64,000 bases of DNA, taken from positions 149,276,140-149,340,139 of the forward strand of contig NC_035441.2 in the NCBI RefSeq assembly GCF_002127325.2, written 5' to 3'. Made by a program: the position numbers and the translations under genes. Positions 26,765 through 37,860 of the stretch are shown here, one piece after another. Positions within the stretch are counted from its first letter, which is position 1. Each line of letters opens with the position of its first letter. The notes below the pieces were generated by a model that did not search any database, was not told where the DNA came from, and worked only from the letters and a program-made list of their open reading frames with translations. The DNA comes from Helianthus annuus. Its lineage: Eukaryota; Streptophyta; Magnoliopsida; Asterales; Asteraceae.

Positions 26765-27150
26765 TAGAGGGCAAAATCGTAATTACATTTTGAGCTAGAG
26801 GCGAAATCATAATTTTAAACTGAGAGCAAAATCATAATTTTGAGCTTTGGGGGGGGGGAATCATAATTTTATTTTGAACTGTGGGCAAAAACGTAATTTT
26901 ATGCTGAGGGCAGAATCGTAATTTTAAGGTAGAGGGAAAACCAAAATTTTATTTTGAGCTGGGGGCAAAACCGTAATTTTAAACGAAGGGCAAAAACGTA
27001 AATTTAAACTGAGAACAAAATTAAAAATGAGTTTGTGAACCGAGGGCAAAAGCGTAATTTTGAGCTAGGGCGGAAATTATAATTTTATTTTGAACTGGGG
27101 GCAAAAACGTATTTTTAAACGAAGGACGAAAGCGTAATTTTAAACTGAAA
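26765..27150 (-). repeat. Degenerate tandem repeat inside the Helitron
   Basis: About ten to twelve variants of a 30-40 bp unit of the type GAGGGCAAAATCGTAATTTT plus TGAGCT or AAACT spacers. Confidence 0.8.
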
Positions 27151-27200
27151 ATAAAATTAAATTAAAAAAAGGTTGGTCCAATGGGGGAGTGCCAGGCAGC

Positions 27201-27280
27201 TGCCTGGCACTATTCCCCCATCTTATAATTGTATATGTAGTGCCTGGCACTATTCCCCCATCTTATAATTGTATATGTAG
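27201..27280 (-). repeat. Exact 40-bp duplication of the Helitron 5' terminus
   Basis: 27201-27240 and 27241-27280 are identical, starting TGCCTGGCAC and ending GTATATGTAG. The inner copy also pairs with an inverted AGTGCCAGGCA at 27188-27198. Confidence 0.95.
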
Positions 27281-27727
27281 ATAATTTTTGCACGTAGATA
27301 TCCATGTACCACTTTTGATTTTCATGCATTTACTATATTGTTTTTCATGCATTTATTTTATAATTAACTTTTCATATATTTATTTAACGTAAATATATTA
27401 TAGGTTATAATTCATAGCTTTATTTATATTTATAATTTATTTAACTGCTTCACTTATTTGGTGCTTATAACTTCTAAAATATGACGTTTTATAAAATAAT
27501 GAATATGCCATTAGGACAAGCATATTTTTATCTACATTTTGAACCAAGTTTCATTAAAAACAGAGTAGGTTCAAATATAATGTATTTTTATAATTTAATT
27601 ATTAAATGGTTCCTACGCTTGCCCAAAATACCTCATATTTCCATTGGTTAACTTTACCCATGATGCATCCTTTTAATAACATAAGTATTTATATATTTTA
27701 TATAAATAAAATTTTGGGAATGTTACA

Positions 27728-30545
27728 TTTACTGGGTCTCCTATTCTGGAACGAAGGTTTATAATAATCTATTAGAATCCTAACGGGTCTTTAATATAGG
27801 CTAAGCTTAGACCGGTTTGTTTCAAAGAATAATTATGGTTTAATCGCGAGGAAAGCGAAAACCGGAAAGGAATGTGATTTAGACCCAACAAGTTTGGAGA
27901 CTTGTATAATATGGGTAAACTAAACACATTCTGGATTTTGAGACAAAGATGATACGGTTTGACCCGTTTCGGCTAATATGTGTAAACTAGTTACATAAGC
28001 TGATCCGAACGCGAAAGTGCGTAACGGGTAACCATATAAATCATATACAAGTTTCCTGAGATTATATGCACTAAACATGTTGTGATATCAGTAAGATATG
28101 TCCTATTATGCCTAAAATAAGTTTAAATTCAATTTATGCCTCATTAGGGCGTTTTAGTCATTTTAAAGGGTATAAAAGAGTTAAACTAGAAACCTGAGTT
28201 ACATATCTGAATAAATCAGTAAATATACTTAGTTTACTATATTATAACATTAGGGTATCATATTTATGTGAATTTTTATAAGTTATAACCATTCTATGCA
28301 CCGAAAGAGCATTTTGGTAATTTCACATAAGCCTAAAAGGTCAAAACTGGAAACCTGAGTTTGAAACTTTATTTTACTGTTATAATATAGAATTTTACTA
28401 AATATATCAGTAGGTATTGACTTTTATATATATAAACTAGTTTTGACACATACTATGTCGTAAAAATGCCTAAAAAGGCGATTTGGATCCATTTCCGGGT
28501 TTTAAAAGAAAAGCTGGTATTTTTATAATTCCAGAAGGCTCAAAATAATATATTTATCATAATAAATCAGTAGAAAAAGGTTTTCGGTCAAAAGGATTTA
28601 TAAAACTCATTTTATGGCCCAAAAGGGCATAACCGGCAATAACCGAATTAAGCTTAAGACTCTAAGTTATGCTCAGCCTAAAAATAAATAAAAATCTCTA
28701 AAAATCCCAAAATATTATTATATATCAGTGGGTATAAAGTTTTGATATAAAATTTGGGTTTAGATAGGCTACATGCTAATTATGCTAATTAATTACTAAG
28801 AAAGCTTCTAATTACGCTAATGAGCATAACTCTTAATCTAGACCTCAAACTGATGTCAAATTTCGGGTACAAGTTTATAATTCAATAACTAAGATGTTTA
28901 CTCTTTTACATTTCCAAAAATCATATTTTATGGGCATTTGGCATAATGGTCAACATATAGACATTTAACGGAAACTTGCATGATAATTAGACAACTAGTG
29001 AACCAAGCCGTATAATCACAGAGGGTTATACTAACATGTAACTAGGTCCAAAAGAAGCTCTAAGGCAATCCTAATCTTGACGAAAACGGGTCAGAACTGA
29101 AAGTCAAAGCGAAAGTCAAACTATGCGACTTTCGGTTCCAAACAGGGTCTAAACAGAAAATTGTCGAGTTGATCATGTTGGGACATGTTCTTACATTACT
29201 TACCAAGTTATATTAATGATCAAACAGGTTGCATGAATCCTACATTGCTAATTATGAGTTAATTTGGATTGAAGCATTCTGTTGACTTTTAAAATATGCT
29301 TTGACTCGACAATTAACATGGTTAGAGTGGGAATCTGGAAATACCCTTTTAAGGGTTCGTTACCCACATAATTACCTACTTATAGGTATTTTTAATTCGA
29401 GATTTGAGTGAGTAATTATGGACTAATCTCGAAGTCAAACCTTAATTACGACGGTTTGACTTTTAGCTAATTAACTAAGCTAAAATGGATTAAGGGAGGT
29501 TAAGGACACTTACAAGAGTCCTAATATTGCTTATGGAGCCTAAGAAAACTTGATTGCTGTCCAGGAGCTCCAGAAATGTCTTTAACAAAAGTTCCAAGTG
29601 AGCAAGACTAATGTTCACCACTCAAGCTCTTTATATAGTGAACCTTGAAGTCCAAGATCATGCCAAGATAGTCTAGGATGATTACAAGATCATCCCAGAT
29701 GTCCCTATGTGGCCAAATACTGCCTAGCAAGTCCCTGGTTTCGAAAACCATGCTTATAAGTCGGTGCAACAGGCTGAACAGGCAGCTGTCCATTTCCTGC
29801 TGCCAGCGACAGGCTTACGGACCGTAAGCCTAAGCTCTTGCGGTCTGTATGCAGCTCTTGCGGACCGTATGCTTAAATGGTTGCGGTCCGTAACCGACCT
29901 TTGCTGAAATCGCCCAGGTATGCACCTTACGGACCGTAAGCCATGACCCTTACGGTCCGTAACCGATTGTCAGAGGACAAAAAATTTTACAAACTTTCAA
30001 GCCTTGACCATGAAATCTTACAAGTCCGAATCCATGCCATCTTTTTCAGATGTGGGTCCATTTTGCTCAGCCATTGCATGCTTGTATGTCCCTTACATGT
30101 TTTCATTTCACCTTGGATTCTTGTGAAAGGCTAAAGTTGACGGAAATTACAAGAACAAGTCTTGGATTCTCATAAAAGTTGAACAAGTTTAATTAACTAC
30201 TTCCAACTCCCATTAGACTAGGATTTAAATCAGAATTTTCTTGTAGTAACATTCCCAATAATCCAATTTCCATATAAAAGATGGAATTTTATTTATTTGG
30301 AAATAACCGGTTAATATATCAGATGTTTATCAAACGATTTAAGGATCTTGGGATTTATAAATTTGGGTCGCTCAGAGGTGTTTTAATAACATGTCGCCCT
30401 TGGGTCGTTCAGAGGTATTTTTAATAACATGACGCCCTTTTAAATCCTACCATACATCTTTATATTTGATCCGGGTTCCTGACACGTTTGTCTCACATGA
30501 CACGTGTCTTTATTTTATTGGGCAGGAATTTTCGAGGTGTTACAC
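27728..30545 (-). mobile_element. Third, unrelated LTR (5' part on the minus strand), interrupted by R2
   Basis: The minus strand starts TGTAACACCTCGAAAATTCC at 30545, a typical plant Gypsy LTR start, and runs 2.8 kb with no coding capacity up to the R2 boundary at 27727/27728. It has a strong TATA box (29629-29637) preceded by a palindrome array, and a 37-bp direct repeat with GGGTCGYTCAGAGGT and TAATAACATG at about 30362-30437. The rest of the element would lie on the other side of R and was not found in the window. Confidence 0.6.
29629..29962 (-). promoter_or_regulatory. LTR promoter: six TTACGGACCGTAA-type palindromes upstream of a TATA box
   Basis: The minus strand has TATATAAAG at 29629-29637. 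Upstream of it are six related palindromes or half-palindromes: CTTACGGACCGTAAG at 29814-29828 and 29926-29940, CTTACGGTCCGTAA at 29949-29962, and CTTGCGG-type variants at about 29837, 29857 and 29880. Their clustering within 150 bp and position before TATA suggest U3 regulatory sites. Confidence 0.55.
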
Positions 30546-30666
30546 AAATACTATATGGTAACCACATCCCTTGCGTCAATGATAACCACAATGTATAATT
30601 GCTTTATTTATCTAAAGAATTAATTTGTGTCTGTGGTTGACCCATTACTATAAATCTTCATTGCAG

Positions 30667-31176
30667 CTGGTCCCGTGTCCGCTTCTTGATCTGGTCACAT
30701 ACCCACATACTTATCATTCTCATTTGAGCAAAGTCATGTGGGCGGTCTGTGTCTACTTGGAAGCAATTGCAGTGCTTCTTCAGTTAACTATGATGCAGAA
30801 AACAAAGGTTTTCCAATTTTTTAACTTACATAAGTACTAATTATGAAAATTATTGATTTGATTAATATTGTAGATGATTGAACCATCTACCGCGCATTAT
30901 GTGTTTGCACTCGGATTTGCAAGATTTTTGGGATCTGCTGCCTGGATCATTCAGGTCAGCCTTCACTTTCTTGTATATGACGTAAAACCATTGCTTATGT
31001 ACAAAAAAATTGTGTATGAATTGAAATATGGTATAATTAATCAGGTGTATGCGTTTGCTGGGGCGTATCTGTTTTTATTGGGAAGTGGTTACTTTTGGCT
31101 ACCAGCAGTCTTGATAGGATAGGGGGTTCAAACTTTCATCTTAGCCGACTTCTATTACTACTATGTTAGAAGGTGA
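30667..31176 (+). pseudogene. 3' part of an ERD2-like (KDEL receptor family) gene, broken
   Basis: ERD2-like proteins are seven-helix Golgi/ER membrane proteins related to the receptors that return K/HDEL proteins to the ER. Three GT-AG bounded exons can be read: 30667-30808 (VPCPLLDLVTYPHTYHSHL; then AVCVYLEAIAVLLQL), 30874-30954 (EPSTAHYVFALGFARFLGSA) and 31045-31176 (GSGYFWLPAVLIG, stop, GVQTFILADFYYYYVRR). Order and spacing match the C-terminal half of the family. Codons for the N-terminal half are absent: upstream is a short intron-like stretch and then an LTR end at 30545. A TAG at 31119-31121 stands where the family usually has Glu (GAG), so one base change truncates the protein. Introns are retained, so this is a genomic fragment and not a retrocopy. 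Confidence 0.7.
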
Positions 31177-33584
31177 AAACTCTTTTTAAGTTATGTTTTC
31201 AAGTAAATAAATAAAATGTAAATTTTGTGCTGTCAATTTGAAAAAAAACAAAACTTTGTGGTCAATGTGAAAAAACCAATAATGTGTGGTCAATGATATT
31301 TTATGATTATAGGTTAATGATATTTTATGATTATAGTCAATGTTTTGTTGTTGTTTGCTGTTTTGTTGCATAACAGGTCAAAGTGTTTGTGTACAACAGA
31401 TATCATCTCCGTATCCACTCTAATACGTCTTCTCAAAAGCTCTCGGTCATCGATCTATCGTTGGGTAAAATTCGATAAACACGCATTGATTTGCTAATAA
31501 TATAGGCTCAGTCATGTAGATTGTTTCAGTTGGGATCAGTATAGCTTAGTTCTTATTTAAGTATATTAATTTAAGGGGAATTGAGGGTTGATTATATTAA
31601 CATTAATAATCAACGACTGCCTTTCAGATGCTTTAGACTAGCAGCTTTTTGTAGATTTTGTTTTTGTAAATTAATTTTTATGTCTAAGATTTTTTTTATT
31701 TTATAAAATTAGTGTATGAGTGGCACAAAATGGTTTCCAGAATCCGGCATAGTTTTGGAATCCATCATGATGCTAATGTATGAAATATAGAAGTTGACCA
31801 TAAGGATCTTCATCTTAAGGTAAAGTGCATGTTGTGCTGTATTTTTGCTCGATTTAATGCAATATGTAGTGTACTAATTGGTGGCATATTCGGTAAACTT
31901 GCATGCAATATGTTGGTTTTAGAGTGTACTAATTGGTTGCGTTTTCGGTAAATTTGCAGTATGATTATGGAGATTTTAGCTGGGAGCAACTTGCGGAATT
32001 GTTTCGTCATGCTGATAGTTGTGTGTTCTAGATTAGTTTTTATGAACATCATAAAAAGCTTGTCAATTTGGATGGTTCGGTCAATTTTCAACGGTTTTTG
32101 AATATATTTGGTTACAATGGCTAGCAGGTTTTGGTTTAATATACTCTTATTAACCCTTTATTAATTTGGGATGCTGTTTTTTTTAATTATTTATTGAAAG
32201 AGGTACATTGCATACATTATATTTATTATATTTGTAAAATTATAAATATGGGTTTCCTTCTTGATGTCATTTATTTATATCCTTGACATATGCATTGCAT
32301 ACATTATATTTATAAAATTATTTTATCTGACCCAAGCATTCTTCTGAAAACAATTATAGGAATTGTGGGTCAACTGCTTTATTCAAGTGGGCCTTTCAAA
32401 GGATTGCTTTCACTCAAGGGTAAATTAGACAATGCAAAATCCTAAAACAAGGTATGAGATCTAAAGTAATCAAGCTTGTGTGACTGGTATTACATGCATT
32501 GCAATTGGTACATTGCACAATTGCAGTAATTTTATCAGTTTACACTCAGATCATGGGCTTAGTCTTTTATACTTTTATTACATGCATTGAAATTGGTACA
32601 TTGCACTTAGTTGTTTGTAAACTTCAAATTCAGTCTTTCCATTTCCTTATAAAGTTGGTTAGCTGAGACCAAGTCGGTATGTGTTTGTAGAACCTATAAC
32701 AAAACAAAAATTGTGCATTGAAAACAAAACCAAAAAAAATTGAAAAGACGAAAACCATACCTAAAATCAGCATAATGAAACAGAAGCAGGAGGGTCGTAG
32801 ACAAATTCAGCGACTGAAGCAAATCAAAATACATACAAGCAAGAATTTAAGAAATATAATCAGAATATATATGTGGATGACTCACAACAACCATGTGTAA
32901 TATACTATGATCACCATCACCTATAACTAACAAGGAATCATTAAAATGCTAATAAAACATTAGAATCAATTGATCAAACAACTACACTTGAGTCTATAAG
33001 ACTACCATATTGAGTGTTGTTGCCACTAATGGAGCTTTCGACTTTAGCCCTAGAATATATACAAGTACCAAACAATCTTAATTTAATCCAAATTAAGAAA
33101 AAAGTTACCCAGGTTTGTTGAAACTGTTTGGCTTCCAAAACTATTAAAGGAGAAAAATAAATGAACATTAAACAGTTTGATTGAAATGAAGGAACTTGAT
33201 CCTTAAATCTAAAATTCTAAAACATAAACTACAATTTTAAATCAAACATAAATGAACAAATCTTCATGGATGATCTGTATACCTGAATTAGAGCAGTGAA
33301 GCCAGCAAAGATTTGGATGAAACACAGGAAAATGTTAATGGATTTGGATAATTAGGGCATGAAAAAGTAATATCTATAGAGAAAATGGTACCAAACAACA
33401 ATCTTAAAAAAAATTAGATGAAACATTTTCTAATTTATCGAAAATGGAACACTGTCTCTTTATCTTCAAACTCATGAAAATATGTAAAAATAAACTGTGA
33501 TAAAAAAAATTAATACGATTAAAATATATAGTATTAAAAAGTAACAATTACATATAAAAAAAAACTAATCAGACACATCTAACT
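31177..33584. other. AT-rich stretch without a recognised gene
   Basis: No convincing coding frame. It may hold the rest of the ERD2-like gene's 3' side. A possible splice acceptor and short open stretch at about 31379-31430 could be a last exon, but I cannot confirm it. There are short direct repeats, such as TGCATTGCATACATTATATTTAT-like text near 32211 and 32290. Confidence 0.4.
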
Positions 33585-33911
33585 CTAATAGAAAGAATCA
33601 AGAAACTTTAACTTCAACTCCATGGAGCACTGAACCTCTCGATGTATCTCATTGATCTTTCTCATGAACTCCAGGTCTCTTTCTCCATATTCTATATTAC
33701 TCGCCACACACAGGTCACGAACGGAAGTAGTCGGCATCGCCCTCAGGTCTCTCGAAACCTGGTCTCTTGTCAGCAGACCAACTTCCAGTCCGTTAAAATA
33801 CCTCTTCAACTCTTGAAGAGTAGACCTATCAGCAAAAACTTGCTCTTCGATTTGTTTAATAAAGCGTTGCTTGAAATCGTCAGATTTTGCAGAAGTATAT
33901 ATTACTCCATT
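33585..33911 (-). CDS. Unknown charged ORF, possible exon
   Basis: Open on the minus strand for about 108 codons, with no ATG in the first half; it begins after a stop at about 33912. The text is rich in charged residues and predicted helical (KSDDFKQRFIKQIEEQ; then ASNIEYGERDLEFMRKINEI). I do not recognise a family. It may be an exon of a small plant gene, or a relic. The neighbouring unknown gene at 34419 is similar in style but not obviously homologous. Confidence 0.25.
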   Translation of the reverse strand, partial: NGVIYTSAKSDDFKQRFIKQIEEQVFADRSTLQELKRYFNGLEVGLLTRDQVSRDLRAMPTTSVRDLCVASNIEYGERDLEFMRKINEIHREVQCSMELKLKFLDSFY

Positions 33912-34313
33912 TTAATATATTTATAAGAACTAAGGAAAAACAATAATAGTTGCTCTTCTATTTCACTGAATGAATCTGGGTATGATGAAAAAACTTTTTA
34001 TTGGCAATGCTATTATATAGAATATGTAACAGCCCAAAGGTCAGATTTAAATGCAACCATTAAGTAAAAATTTATATTTAAAAACCATGTACATTTAATG
34101 ATTTAGGAGTTAAAAATGTGTATATTGGAGATGTCTATTCAGTTACCCTATCAACCATTTTAATGCAAAATCTTTGAAAAATGAGTTTTCATGGGAAAAC
34201 AAGTAAAATTAAACATCTAGAAAACCAAAGAACAAAATTAAAAACTTCAAAAAAAAAAAGTTATCATAATTAGGAGACGTCTCTTCATTTACCTTATCAA
34301 ACATTTTAAACAC

Positions 34314-34320
34314 TATAAAG
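34314..34320 (+). promoter_or_regulatory. Possible TATA box for the unknown gene at 34419
   Basis: TATAAAG, 105 bp before the ATG. It sits in the second copy of an imperfect 40-bp direct repeat (34120-34160 and 34270-34310; GGAGAYGTCTMTTCA...ATTTTAA). Confidence 0.35.
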
Positions 34321-34418
34321 GATCATGATTAGTTTACTTGAAAACATCAACACTTCAATTTAAAAAAAAAACGTTCATCCTAAAACAAACCGTCCAAAAA
34401 CACTCACACTCTTCCTAA

Positions 34419-34772
34419 ATGGCAAGCAAAACCTTCTACCACTGGTCGGATACTACCGACCTTAAAATCAAATTTTCAAGATGGTCACTCCAAGAACAGA
34501 GAAACGATGAAGAACTCAACAAAAAAGTTGCTATGGTGAGTGATAAATATTATAAGCAAACCTGGAGTAGCATTGAACTGCTGGATGAAGTTGCCTGTTC
34601 TACTCCAACAGAGTTTAAAGAAAAAGCAGAAGAGTTTATCACAAATCTGCTGAAACCGGATCAGAAGACCTGTGATATGCTAGCTGATCTGCAAATTAAA
34701 ACAAAAAATGAAATTGCATGGAAGAAGGCGAGAGAACGAGATATTCTAGGAAGTGTTTATTGTAATGTTTAA
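34419..34772 (+). CDS. Unknown small protein, 117 aa
   Basis: A complete ATG-to-stop frame with a good plant start context (CCTAAATGGCAAGC) and a pyrimidine/CA-rich leader typical of a plant 5' UTR. The protein is charged and likely helical: MASKTFYHWSDTTDL, later ELNKKVAMVSDKYYKQTWSS and ADLQIKTKNEIAWKKARERD. No signal peptide, membrane segment, zinc-binding pattern or known domain is visible. It sits between gene relics with no intact element around it. It could be a real lineage-specific gene or a fragment of a larger one. Confidence 0.4.
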   Translation: MASKTFYHWSDTTDLKIKFSRWSLQEQRNDEELNKKVAMVSDKYYKQTWSSIELLDEVACSTPTEFKEKAEEFITNLLKPDQKTCDMLADLQIKTKNEIAWKKARERDILGSVYCNV

Positions 34773-35571
34773 TTTTTAATATTTTTCAAAATCATAATTT
34801 TGTAATACTATTTAATATTGAATGAAGAAAATTCAAAGCTTCAAAATCAGAATTTTGCAATTTCACTTTTACCAGTTTCAATAATAACAAAACAACTTCC
34901 AAATACAAAAGAATCCAAACAGATATCAGTGAAAACCAGAATGAAACGCAAATCTTTTTCCATAAACTCAGTAAACTAACATAACCATCTTACCTTTTGA
35001 AATTGATGGAGGAAGGGAGCATCTTCAAATCGATGGATAAAGAAAGCTTGAAGTTGACTAAATAAGAATTAGGGTTTGGGGAAACATCTTTTCCAACTAC
35101 GTGTTTAGGTTTTGGGGGAGAATAAGAAGAGCTATGAAACAGTTTATTGATAGGAACAAACAAACCAAAAAAGGCGATCTATAATTGTTGCGATGGAAGA
35201 GGGAGGAGTTTTAGGTTATCTGTAGATTGGTGGAAAGAGAGCGTGCAAAAAGAACCAGGTATGATTGGGTGAAAGAATTGGCCCAATGAATATTGTTGCA
35301 GAAATATCAATTAGTCTTGGTTATTGTTTAAAAAAGTTCAATTAAAAAGATTACAATTTTAATTTTAAATATAAAATTCTTTTATTGGTTAACAATTTTA
35401 ATTTTAAGTACAAAGATGAGATCATTTTTGCACGAATTGACATCACCCTTTTTAAAATAACTGTCTATGATTGGGGGAGAGCTGTTTTATGACATTACCC
35501 TTAATCTCCATTTATTAGATAAGTAGATACTAATAGTAATTAACATTTTAATGAATCTGATCTGTAAAAAG

Positions 35572-35740
35572 AGCTGCAACCTTGGAGGTGCCCCAGAGGA
35601 CGCAAAAAGTTGTCATGCAGCTCAAAACTTCAGGAACAGAGGCTGATCATTCTTCCTCGCAAAATCCAGTTGCCAAAATATCTAAAGTCAGAAGTCCAAA
35701 AGTTGTTGATCGACGGTCACCTCGCAATCCATCGTCTGAG
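35572..35740 (+). pseudogene. Single exon of an ICR/RIP-type ROP interactor (captured or relic)
   Basis: Interactors of constitutively active ROPs are coiled-coil plant scaffolds that link ROP GTPases to cortex and microtubules. The frame reads TLEVPQRTQKVVMQLKTSG, then SKVRSPKVVDRRSPRNP, then SSE immediately before a GT donor (GTATAA). This matches the conserved N-terminal leader of the family (EVPQ...RQLK, then SPKVVxRRSPRSP), which is followed by an intron before the coiled-coil exon. No coiled-coil exon follows here; the next 2 kb is repeat. There is no start codon in context. I read it as a gene fragment, possibly carried by a Helitron, since helicase traces lie about 2 kb downstream. 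Confidence 0.65.
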
Positions 35741-35859
35741 GTATAATACTGCTAACCTTAAGCTTGTGGCATATTTAGGGTTATAGATTGAGAGGTAATG
35801 AGAACACCCAAAGTAAGCCAAAGGGGCTGAAAAAAGTTTACAGGGTGCGAACGAGCCGA

Positions 35860-36410
35860 GCAACTCGAGCTTGGTTAATAAAAGACTGAAACAAGGAAAT
35901 CTTAAACGAGCTTCAGCCCGAGCCTAAAAAGGAGCTCATTTAGTAAACGAGCCTGAGCCTGTGCTTCACTTATCGAGCTCAAGCCGGCTCGCGAGGTTAA
36001 ATGAGCCCACTATTTATATAATTTACAATTAATATATTAAATATTTTTTAAATAATAATATCTACTATTTAAAAAATTATTATGAAAAATAATTTAATTA
36101 TATTATAATATATAAAATAATAATTATTAAATCTATATATCTAGATATGCCACGTGATCTTTGGGAACACGTCAGTCTTTTTTGTTCAAAATGAGTACAT
36201 TTGTAGATCAAAATTTATAAGGATTTTGTCAATTTTGTACCTAACTTTTGTATATTTGTAGCTTCAGACATCATTCACAATGGTACCGATATTGAACCGA
36301 TATATGCGGTATGGTATTTAGTATCTACTTTTTCTCAATTTCGGTATCGGTATTTTCAGTATCAGTACCCGTATGATACTATATTCAATACTCATCCGTA
36401 TTGGTTATAG
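35860..36410. repeat. Dispersed low-complexity repeats (GAGCTCG-rich, then GGTAYCGGTA-rich)
   Basis: 35860-36010 is rich in ACGAGC/GAGCTC words, like 61865-61960. 36270-36410 repeats GGTACCGATATTGAACCG-like words, like 59590-59910. Both look like copies of dispersed repeat families. Confidence 0.5.
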
Positions 36411-37179
36411 CTACATGTTCTTTCTAATAGGTTGTAGGTTTGACTAACAGTTCTCTTAAATGGCAATTTGATAGCTAGATATGGGACTAATCATGCTTCC
36501 TTTTAGGTGATATGATTCTTTTTATCATCACGTGTTGCGGTCAGATGAGGGGAGGCTGCTCCAATGGAATGGAAACTGGACAAGTGAAACCTGTAGTATG
36601 TGAGCTATGGCCATTCGAAACTTGTCCAATGGAATGGAAGCTGGAGAAGTTGGGGAAAAAATGCAAAACCTGCAACTAAAAGGCACGTGTTTCATCAATG
36701 TCAGTTGCTTCGGACATGGAAGTTTAAATAGTGATATAACAGTTTTATCTTTGTTAGTTTTTTGAAGATTAAATGGCACTTGCAAAACTACAATCTTTAA
36801 ACTGTGAGTAGGTCATTTGGTGAAAACACATATATAAACAAGTCATTATCATATGCACCGCTTCTAATAGGTCATTTGGATTAGATTTTGTTTCTCCCCA
36901 TTACACACTTCATCCATACAGAAATCTTCATAAAGGTCATTTGGATTGGTATAGTTTTTCTTTTTGTCTAATAGGGTTGCATCTCAAAGGAGACTGGAAC
37001 AAGTCAGAGAATATTATTAATCTAACACCAACGAATCTATTTGGTGAAAACATATATATAAACAAGTCATTATCATATGCACTACAAATAAATTTGTTAA
37101 GTTTTACAGTAATGAAAAACAATCTAAGAGTATATATGTCATTCAGTTAAGGGCCAAGCATGACCTTGCCTAACTTCAA

Positions 37180-37450
37180 ACAGTGTTTTAATCCGAGAAA
37201 AAGTGAAACCACTGTTTTTGGTTAAAACTGTGTTTTTAAACCACTGTTTTGGGTTAAAACAGGTTTTGAATGCACTTTTGGGTTAAAACAGTGTTTGAAA
37301 CCAATGTTGGGTTAAAATAGTGTTGTTAATGATATGTTTTGAAACCACTTTTGGGTTAACAGTGTTTGAAACCAATGTTGGTTTGAAACAGTGTTTGAAA
37401 CCAATGTTTTAACCCAAAAGTATTTTCAAAACAGTGTTTTAACAACACTA
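37180..37450. repeat. Minisatellite of GGTTAAAACAGTGTTTGAAACCA units
   Basis: Roughly ten degenerate units of about 20-30 bp, partly inverted at the right edge (AACCCAAAAGT at about 37409). Confidence 0.8.
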
Positions 37451-37617
37451 AGTATAATCCAGCAATCTGTCATTGTTTGTATCTTCAATGGTCACACAAC
37501 TTGAATCGTCAAATCATAACATTGAGAGCATCCCATTAACAAATATTACAAACTGTATCCTGTATAGAGTTTTCTTATTACTATTAATCATTAATTGAAT
37601 GTTGATTTATCTATTGT

Positions 37618-37860
37618 AGCTGATGAAAGGAGGACATCTTCCGGAAGAGTTGCTTATTACAGACATAGTTGATCGAGTTGGTTCTCTCATATCATTCACA
37701 TAGCCTGATATTTCAAGAAAGTTTCTAATCCTTCTTATTTTCGCGATAGAGTTATTCAAGAAAAGTTGTAGATACAGTGATGACAGATTGTTGGCAATGA
37801 TTCCAGGAACTGAAACCCTTTATCTTAGTTGTGATAACATTTCAGACTGTGAAGACAAAT
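37618..37860 (+). pseudogene. PIF1/Helitron helicase C-terminal relic
   Basis: Broken frames read in order LPEELLITD, SLISFT-stop-PDISRKF, NPSYFRDRVI, then RLLAMIPGTETLYLSCDNISDCED. This is the order of the PIF1-type helicase tail of plant Helitrons (D/IPEELL, a YPxL segment, PxYFxxRxILAPTN, then LxMIPGEExTYLSxDS). A stop and at least one frameshift or deletion remove the APTN motif. Probably the coding remnant of a Helitron that spanned this region; its ends were not found. Confidence 0.55.

Larger units (their letters stand above)
26694..27281 (-). mobile_element. Short non-autonomous Helitron
   Basis: On the minus strand it begins TCTACATATACAATTA after an A and ends with a GC-rich hairpin (CCCGC-AAC-GCGGG) about a dozen bases before CTAG, followed by T. 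A/T flanks, a TC start and a hairpin plus CTRR end are the diagnostic Helitron layout. Length 588 bp, with no coding capacity. It lies inside the R2 LTR and is absent from the solo LTR. The interior is a degenerate tandem repeat, and the 5' terminus is duplicated. Confidence 0.75.
24960..27727 (-). mobile_element. Family R 5' LTR, copy R2 (with nested Helitron)
   Basis: On the minus strand it starts TGTAACATTCCC at 27727 and ends GGGGTTGTGA by the primer site. Removing the 588-bp Helitron leaves about 2180 bp, close to the 2200 bp of the solo LTR at 38686-40885. The U3 TATA and palindrome array are near 25985-26190; two of the palindromes have decayed here (CGGCTAGCG and ACACGGCCCGCC) relative to R1. 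Confidence 0.85.

Noticed and set aside
26765..27150. Regular repeats resembling a CRISPR array
   Set aside because: Units are degenerate and contiguous without unique spacers, in a plant Helitron.
37620..37690. F-box-like reading of LPEELL
   Set aside because: The downstream helicase-like text and order fit a PIF1/Helitron tail better.
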